This document shows, piece after piece, positions 59,656 to 64,000 of a stretch of 64,000 nt of DNA (position 1 is the stretch's first letter; the number at the start of each line of letters is the position of its first letter). Both the position numbers and the translations under genes were made by a program. The stretch is from positions 43,005-107,004 of the forward strand of contig JAMPFD010000010.1 of NCBI GenBank assembly GCA_023664625.1. The letters run 5' to 3'. The stretch is from Bacillota bacterium. Lineage in GTDB: Bacteria; Bacteroidota; Bacteroidia; Bacteroidales; Bacteroidaceae. The notes under the pieces are model-generated. The model was not told the origin of the DNA. It was given only the letters and a program-made list of their open reading frames with translations, and searched no databases.

Positions 59656-59708
59656 CATGCCATGCCTTTCATGTCAGAAGTGACTGCCGGGCATGGCATG
59701 ATTGTTTT
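59656..59708 (+). terminator. Terminator after valS
   Basis: CATGCCATGCC (59656-59666) pairs perfectly with GGCATGGCATG (59690-59700), followed by ATTGTTTT. It lies 10 bases past the stop. Confidence 0.75.
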
Positions 59709-59793
59709 AAATCACACGGATTTTCACTACGGCATGACGCATAGCTTGCGGAGCTTCCGCAAAACTTTCCATGCCGATAACATCAAAAAAACT

Positions 59794-60165
59794 ATGATAA
59801 AGGAAGGACTTACCTACAAATCGTGTCTCACTATCAAGGACACTGACACTGCCATAGCCCTTGGTTCCGGCGATATGCCGGTGCTTGCCACACCGAGAAT
59901 GATGGCGCTAATGGAGAATGCCGCAATGCTCGCTGTAGCCGGAAGTCTGCAGGAAGGAGAGACTACTGTCGGAGGACATATAGAATCAAGCCATCTTTGC
60001 CCCACCCCTGTGGGCAAAACAGTGGAAGCGACAGCACGGCTCGTAACGGTTGACGGCAGAAAACTGAAATTTGAGATTGAGGCTTACTGCGAAGGAACTC
60101 TGCTGGGTAAAGGTTCTCACCTGCGCTTCATAGTCAACCGTGAGAAGTTCATGGGCAGGTTATAA
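59794..60165 (+). CDS. Hotdog-fold thioesterase (fluoroacetyl-CoA-thioesterase-like)
   Basis: From the ATG at 59794 the product has 123 residues, starting MIKEGLTYKSCLTIKDTDTAIALGSGDMPVLATPRMMALMENAAMLAV. This opening and the following EGETTVGGHIESSHLCPTPVGKTVEATARLV are typical of FlK-like small thioesterases. They hydrolyse acyl-CoA thioesters; the substrate here is unknown. A longer start at 59662 would read through the valS terminator and is not supported. Confidence 0.88.
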   Translation: MIKEGLTYKSCLTIKDTDTAIALGSGDMPVLATPRMMALMENAAMLAVAGSLQEGETTVGGHIESSHLCPTPVGKTVEATARLVTVDGRKLKFEIEAYCEGTLLGKGSHLRFIVNREKFMGRL

Positions 60166-60239
60166 GCAACCATTGCAGATATTTTCTCTTTATACTAAGG
60201 ATAATTTTCAACAGATACCTAACAAGAACTGACTACATC

Positions 60240-60845
60240 ATGAGACACTCAATCACAACACTCATACTCGCACTGTTCCTTGGCACAAGTTCGTGCATGG
60301 CTTCTTCCGACAAGGAGACAACAAAGAAAAACGACCGGAACGTGACGGAAACGGTAATCAACAATATCATGTCACGCCGCAGCATAAGGAAATTTACAGC
60401 GCAAACGGTGTCACGAGACACACTTGACAGAATCATTGAGTGCGGAATAAACGCGCCAAACGGAATGAATGCCCAGAACTACGAGGTGAGAGTCGTTGAC
60501 GATCCGAAGTCGGCGGCTTACCTTTCGGAGAACCTTAAAGGACTGTATAAAGCGCCTGTCTATCTGTTCATCGCCGCAAACGAAGAGTACGACATGGCGC
60601 AGATTGACTGCGGACTGCTCTCGGAAAACATCTGTCTCGCCGCCACCGCCTACGGTTTGGGCACGATAAATCTTGGAATGCCTGTCCGCTCATTGAAGGA
60701 AAGGCGTGACTTGACGGACAGACTCGGCTTCAGCGAGCATTACAATGTCTGCCTCATAGTTGCCCTTGGCTTCCCTGATGAAGCTCCGAAAGCCAAACCA
60801 CGCAACAAGAACAAAGTGCAGTTTGTGAGAATCTTGGAACAATAA
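60240..60845 (+). CDS. Nitroreductase-family flavoprotein with an export signal
   Basis: The 201-residue protein has the FMN-binding nitroreductase core: MSRRSIRKFTAQTVSRDTLDRIIECGINAPNGMNAQNYEVRVV, then DCGLLSENICLAATAYGLGTINLGMPV and IVALGFPDEAPKAKPRNK. Before it stands a signal-like N-terminus, MRHSITTLILALFLGTSSCMASSDK, with Cys19 in a loose lipobox. This would place the enzyme in the envelope. Most nitroreductases are cytoplasmic and use NAD(P)H, so an exported form would need another electron source. The gene stands alone, 74 bases after the thioesterase gene. Confidence 0.85.
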   Translation: MRHSITTLILALFLGTSSCMASSDKETTKKNDRNVTETVINNIMSRRSIRKFTAQTVSRDTLDRIIECGINAPNGMNAQNYEVRVVDDPKSAAYLSENLKGLYKAPVYLFIAANEEYDMAQIDCGLLSENICLAATAYGLGTINLGMPVRSLKERRDLTDRLGFSEHYNVCLIVALGFPDEAPKAKPRNKNKVQFVRILEQ

Positions 60846-61077
60846 AGTACAAAAGGATAACGTGTGTCAAAATATGCACAGCCTCACAATTCCTATGAGG
60901 TGGTACTATACTATTACCAAACAGTAACCCTGCACTATATAGTTACGAGGCTGCCTGACACACAAAGTCTGGCAACCTCATAAATGTATAGAAACATATG
61001 CAAGCCGTCCAGCTTACACAACAGTTCACAGCAATCAGGCGTGACACAGTTCGGTTGACATCCCATTCTGTCTTAAA
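60846..61077. other. Gene-free gap with an imperfect hairpin
   Basis: GAGGcTGCCtGAC (60947-60959) pairs with GTCtGGCAaCCTC (60967-60979) apart from two mismatches, without a T run. It may end the nitroreductase transcript. Nothing else was recognised. Confidence 0.4.
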
Positions 61078-61134
61078 CAAAAAAAACAATAACCGTATAC
61101 GCCGTACCATGAATAACGGCATATACGGTTATTG
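61078..61134 (-). terminator. Terminator of the TerB/VWA-like operon
   Basis: Two 19-base arms (61087-61105 and 61116-61134) pair with one mismatch around ten bases. On the minus strand a run of T follows at once. It lies 20 bases past the last gene of the operon. Confidence 0.85.
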
Positions 61135-61154
61135 TCTTTTCATGACAGACAATC

Positions 61155-62024
61155 CTATTGATCCATAAAATTATCTATTATATTGAATGTACTGGTTAAG
61201 TTAGCATCCGTCTCATGTACATAGCATTTCTCTATGCCCATTTCTTCAAACCAGTTCTTTATAACCTCAACCATCTTATCACGATGTTGCAGAGAATAGG
61301 GGTTTACCTCAAGCATCAGAACCTCCACATTCTTTCCTTTCAGTCCTCCCTTCCGCTTATCCAACAGAGAAGAATTCTGCACTGCAAGCGTCTGAGGCAA
61401 GATATAAGAATAGGCATCACCTGCCTTGATCTTGTGATTTGCGGCATAAAGGTATCCATCGGTAAGGATTACAATGATGTTACGTGTATTCTCACTGACA
61501 CACAAATTATCTACATTCTTATTCTGGAAAAAATCCCATATATCACATCCCACCCAGTTTTTCTGTTGTATTGTCTGGTCATATATATGAGCCAGATTCT
61601 TTTGAAAAGTCCCTTTCATAGCGTCCAAAGCATCTCTTTTTTCAATGCCCTTCTTTTTGGCTATATCAACATCTAAGCCTTCCGCAAGTACCGCAATGCC
61701 AGGGTCAGCAGGAGCTGGATAGAAAAATACTTTCATTCTATTCTTACTTTTCAGTATATTGGGTTCCAAAGTCTTTGCCTTAAATATATCCACAAGATGA
61801 TTTACTATAGCTGTGTCCCTATAAGTCTGGCTGGGAGTCATTCCTCTGACCAGTCGGTCTGACAAATCCAAATATACGGAAATATTCAGAGACTGCTCCG
61901 ACTGAGACCGTTCTTCAGTCCCTTCAGCGGCACGGTCATTCCCACGGGAGCCACAACCTACAAACGCACACAGTGACACTATGGCCACAGATACAATGAC
62001 TATATACTTTTTCATAATCCACAT
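61155..62024 (-). CDS. Lipoprotein with a VWA-like domain, last gene of the operon
   Basis: The 289-residue protein has a lipoprotein signal (KKYIVIVSVAIVSLCAFVGCGSR, Cys24), a short polar linker and then a domain resembling von Willebrand factor A. The first metal-site strand reads ISVYLDLSDRL in place of the usual DxSxS, and the later strand is NIIVILTDGYLY with the TDG element. The last metal threonine is not clear. It is probably tethered on the periplasmic face of a membrane. The start at 62024 is one base after the preceding stop; 62015 (MKKYIV) is an equally good start. Confidence 0.7.
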   Translation of the reverse strand: MWIMKKYIVIVSVAIVSLCAFVGCGSRGNDRAAEGTEERSQSEQSLNISVYLDLSDRLVRGMTPSQTYRDTAIVNHLVDIFKAKTLEPNILKSKNRMKVFFYPAPADPGIAVLAEGLDVDIAKKKGIEKRDALDAMKGTFQKNLAHIYDQTIQQKNWVGCDIWDFFQNKNVDNLCVSENTRNIIVILTDGYLYAANHKIKAGDAYSYILPQTLAVQNSSLLDKRKGGLKGKNVEVLMLEVNPYSLQHRDKMVEVIKNWFEEMGIEKCYVHETDANLTSTFNIIDNFMDQ

Positions 62025-62025
62025 A

Positions 62026-62862
62026 TTATTTATTCTTTAACAGATCTCCTATTGTAGAATTGAATATTACTGTTGCTTCATCCTTATCGGTCTGTGGCAT
62101 TGACAAGATTTGCATCTGTGTAACCCAGCCAGCAAAGAAATTGTTCATCTCGGTTCTTATAGCTGCATAGTCTATATACACTTCCTTTCCCAATCGTGTC
62201 ATCAGAGACGTTATCATCTTGTTATTTTCCGCAATATGGCTTCTCAACGCTTCTATCTCACCTTTTACAGATTTCTTCTTAGCTTCAAGAGACGTTATTT
62301 CATCTTTTATGGCCATAAGACGTGTTTTGTTCAAATCCATGTTGTTATACGCACTCATACACATATCAAAGACTATTCCCCAGATAATATATACAACAAA
62401 GCCACAGAAAATAACAACCCAGATATTCTCATCCGTCACCGCCAACGATATTGAATAGTCCTGATCTCTGGGCACAGCACCTGTTATTCGTCCTATCTCA
62501 TGAAATTTATGTCCTATACAATAAGCCAGAATGCAGTCAAAAGCGAATGTAACTCCCACCATGGCCGCCATTTTTATATATTTTCCAACACCTTGCTGCA
62601 CGGAAAAGAAATGGAGGCAGAAACCCAGTCCGAGAAAAATAATTGGAGCGCAAAGGACAAACAGAAAAGCCATAGTGCCCATCTCTGCGGCATGAGACAG
62701 AGCCTGAGCGTCAAAAAGGGCATCCATAAGATTCTCTATTGAATCCGTATTCTTGAAAAATGCAGAATAGAACGTGGAACTATAAAAGAGAAACAGATAC
62801 ATAGTGAGCGGAACTATAACACACAAACCTATTATAAGTTTCAGTTTTTGTTCCTTATTCAC
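62026..62862 (-). CDS. Multi-pass membrane protein with a coiled-coil domain
   Basis: The 278-residue protein has hydrophobic segments at about 9-31, 62-85, 98-117 and 148-170. The coiled coil (about 180-225) includes TRLMAIKDEITSLEAKKKSVKGEIEALRSHIAENNK, and a C-terminal region of about 50 residues ends QTDKDEATVIFNSTIGDLLKNK. I do not recognise the family. Its start overlaps the previous gene's stop by four bases and the lipoprotein gene begins one base after its stop, so the three products are likely made together in fixed ratio. Confidence 0.7.
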   Translation of the reverse strand: MNKEQKLKLIIGLCVIVPLTMYLFLFYSSTFYSAFFKNTDSIENLMDALFDAQALSHAAEMGTMAFLFVLCAPIIFLGLGFCLHFFSVQQGVGKYIKMAAMVGVTFAFDCILAYCIGHKFHEIGRITGAVPRDQDYSISLAVTDENIWVVIFCGFVVYIIWGIVFDMCMSAYNNMDLNKTRLMAIKDEITSLEAKKKSVKGEIEALRSHIAENNKMITSLMTRLGKEVYIDYAAIRTEMNNFFAGWVTQMQILSMPQTDKDEATVIFNSTIGDLLKNK

Positions 62863-63275
62863 TTTCTCTTTTCCAATTTCTGTCTCTCGGTCTTCAGTTC
62901 GTCTATTTGGTCATTGAAATCATTAATATCCTCTGTCTTTGCACAGATTTTCTTCTCATCATTAGCATTTTCATCCTTCTTTGTATCAATCTGCGCTTGG
63001 GTGTTCTTACGGGCTTGTTCCTGTAATTCCACATTATTTGCCTGCTCGGTATAGATATGATTATATACCTTATGCAAATAAGGTGAGAGAGCATTCTTGC
63101 TTCCTGACACCACTCCGCACATACGCGTTCCCCACTGTAGATACGTCTCACCCTGTCTGATATTCTCTGAGTTCACAGGAGGAGCCTGAATATCCTGTTG
63201 GCTACCACTTAGCTTAAAAAGAGTGCGCACTTTGCTTCCAAAGCCTTGCTTCGGCTGTACTGATTCGTTTTCCAT
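62859..63275 (-). CDS. Small coiled-coil protein of the same operon
   Basis: The 138-residue soluble protein has an N-terminal part with GFGSKVRTLFKLSGSQQDI and YLQWGTRMCGVVSGSKNALSPYLHKVYNHIYTEQ, then a highly charged helix from about 75 to the end (DINDFNDQIDELKTERQKLEKRK). I do not recognise the family. The charged helix could pair with the coiled coil of the membrane protein encoded next. It begins nine bases after the TerB-like gene. Confidence 0.7.
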   Translation of the reverse strand: MENESVQPKQGFGSKVRTLFKLSGSQQDIQAPPVNSENIRQGETYLQWGTRMCGVVSGSKNALSPYLHKVYNHIYTEQANNVELQEQARKNTQAQIDTKKDENANDEKKICAKTEDINDFNDQIDELKTERQKLEKRK

Positions 63276-63284
63276 AGTTTGCCG

Positions 63285-63680
63285 TTATTTGTTGGTTATT
63301 TCATTTATCACCTCTTTTTCTTTTTTGCCTGATTTCACCTGTTCCAGCATATAATCGGCAATCTCTTCCGCATTATCACTCTGGAAGCCCAGACGTATGG
63401 CATAACGTGTCAACAGATGTCTTTCTGTCTTATCAACTTCACCATCGGCCCATGCAATCTCTGCCATCTGAAAAAGAATGGAAATCCGGTCTTCAACATT
63501 TTCCGGGGCGACAAACGATGTGCCGGACTCTACTATCACCCTGTTTATTTCTTCTGCTGGCAGATTATAATTCTCACGTCCGATACGATAAAGTGCCTCC
63601 AGTTCTTTGGCTTCAACTATACCATCGGCAATAACCATGCTGTAAAGCCGCAAGAAGTGTGACTTCAAAAGTTCATTCAT
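63285..63680 (-). CDS. TerB-like protein, first gene of the operon
   Basis: From the ATG at 63678-63680 the product has 131 residues and is helical. Two similar acidic helix pairs are seen: MVIADGIVEAKELEALYRIG near residue 15 and IAWADGEVDKTERHLLTRYAIRLGF near 75. This ADG..E repeat is the mark of TerB-like domains, which bind metal at those acids. TerB proteins appear in tellurite-resistance and phage-related stress systems. A longer frame from 63752 adds 24 residues unlike the family. Confidence 0.75.
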   Translation of the reverse strand: MNELLKSHFLRLYSMVIADGIVEAKELEALYRIGRENYNLPAEEINRVIVESGTSFVAPENVEDRISILFQMAEIAWADGEVDKTERHLLTRYAIRLGFQSDNAEEIADYMLEQVKSGKKEKEVINEITNK

Positions 63681-64000
63681 AGTTTTTTTTGTCTTTAGAA
63701 TGTCTCTCCAGCCACCACAAGAGACGGTTATTATATTGCAGAAGCGTGGCACTGACTATGCCATATCTAACTTGAAGGTCCTAGGAAAACCTGTAACACG
63801 GATATGGAGATAGCAGCCCACACTATACGCATGGGAACCACTATGCCATCTCTTGTGTTACATCTTGTGAATTTCCTTGTAGATTCACAAACGAAGTGCA
63901 ATAAACCAAGCCGTGCTCTCCGTCTTGGAGCGTAGCGGAAAGGCAGAGAGCACGGCTACGGCTCATGAGCAACCGGCAATACAAAAAAACGAAAGAGGAG
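63681..64000. other. Gene-free right edge with three inverted repeats
   Basis: TGTAACAC (63792) pairs with GTGTTACA (63855), TTGTGAAT (63865) with ATTCACAA (63883), and AGCCGTGCTCTC (63909-63920) with GAGAGCACGGCT (63946-63957). The promoter of the TerB-like operon must be here, but no TAnnTTTG box was found for it. The last hairpin may be a terminator or part of an RNA gene that continues past the window. Confidence 0.45.

Overview
The window is chromosomal DNA from a member of the Bacteroidales, most likely Prevotella (or the related genus Segatella). The evidence is TAnnTTTG-type -7 promoter boxes (twice with an exact TTTG-N19 -33 box), the absence of Shine-Dalgarno sequences, families largely restricted to Bacteroidetes (DUF4494, GSCFA, GGGtGRT, DUF5112/5113-like sensor kinase), type 9 secretion-like C-terminal tails, and the methylmalonyl-CoA mutase pair used for propionate formation. 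No rRNA, tRNA, CRISPR array, transposase or phage gene was seen. The gene content is mostly core, with an accessory-looking operon at the right edge.

Layout. 1-3.6 kb: tail of an outer-membrane beta-barrel gene, DUF4494, a YggS-type PLP protein, a tiny secreted protein made almost only of a sorting-domain-like module, then an ECF sigma factor, a putative anti-sigma factor and a CpxP/Spy-like periplasmic protein. 3.8-8.1 kb: rpsF-rpsR-rplI, fabD, a cytoplasmic GH13 amylase and an FKBP isomerase. 8.5-17.6 kb: dihydrofolate reductase (minus strand), a secreted M6 metalloprotease, a large alpha-2-macroglobulin-like protein without the thioester motif, and a DEAD-box helicase. 18.4-21.6 kb: a 1079-residue two-part sensor kinase. 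21.7-28.5 kb: a hexuronate locus (eda and kdgK facing left; LacI-type regulator, uxaA and an NhaC-family antiporter facing right) plus a coupled unknown gene. UxaA makes 2-keto-3-deoxygluconate, KdgK phosphorylates it and Eda cleaves it.

28.7-36.3 kb: a 53-residue lipoprotein with an exact promoter and a terminator, an inositol-monophosphatase-family protein, a phosphoesterase, ligA, a MaoC-type protein behind a 67-bp tandem repeat, then htpX, lemA and a small lytic transglycosylase. 36.8-42 kb: an acyl-CoA synthetase, an unknown protein, and the anaerobe-type pair NifU-like scaffold plus GGGtGRT protein. 42-47.6 kb: a rightward run of DUF4375, smpB, an AmgK-like kinase fused to a RapZ C-terminal domain, two tandem deoxynucleoside kinases, GSCFA and an MTAN-like nucleosidase. 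48.2-56.6 kb (all minus): thiL, lpxK, sppA, mutB, mutA. 56.9-60.8 kb: valS, a thioesterase and an exported nitroreductase. 61.2-63.7 kb: a compact minus-strand operon of a TerB-like protein, a coiled-coil protein, a membrane protein and a VWA-like lipoprotein. This last operon is the best candidate here for an undescribed multi-protein system.

The most striking non-coding signal is a family of intergenic palindromes at four places (about 8.4, 18.2, 30.0 and 48.0 kb). Each is built from 22-bp units resembling AAAGGTRACNNTTNNCA, repeated in phase outward from, or toward, a central loop.
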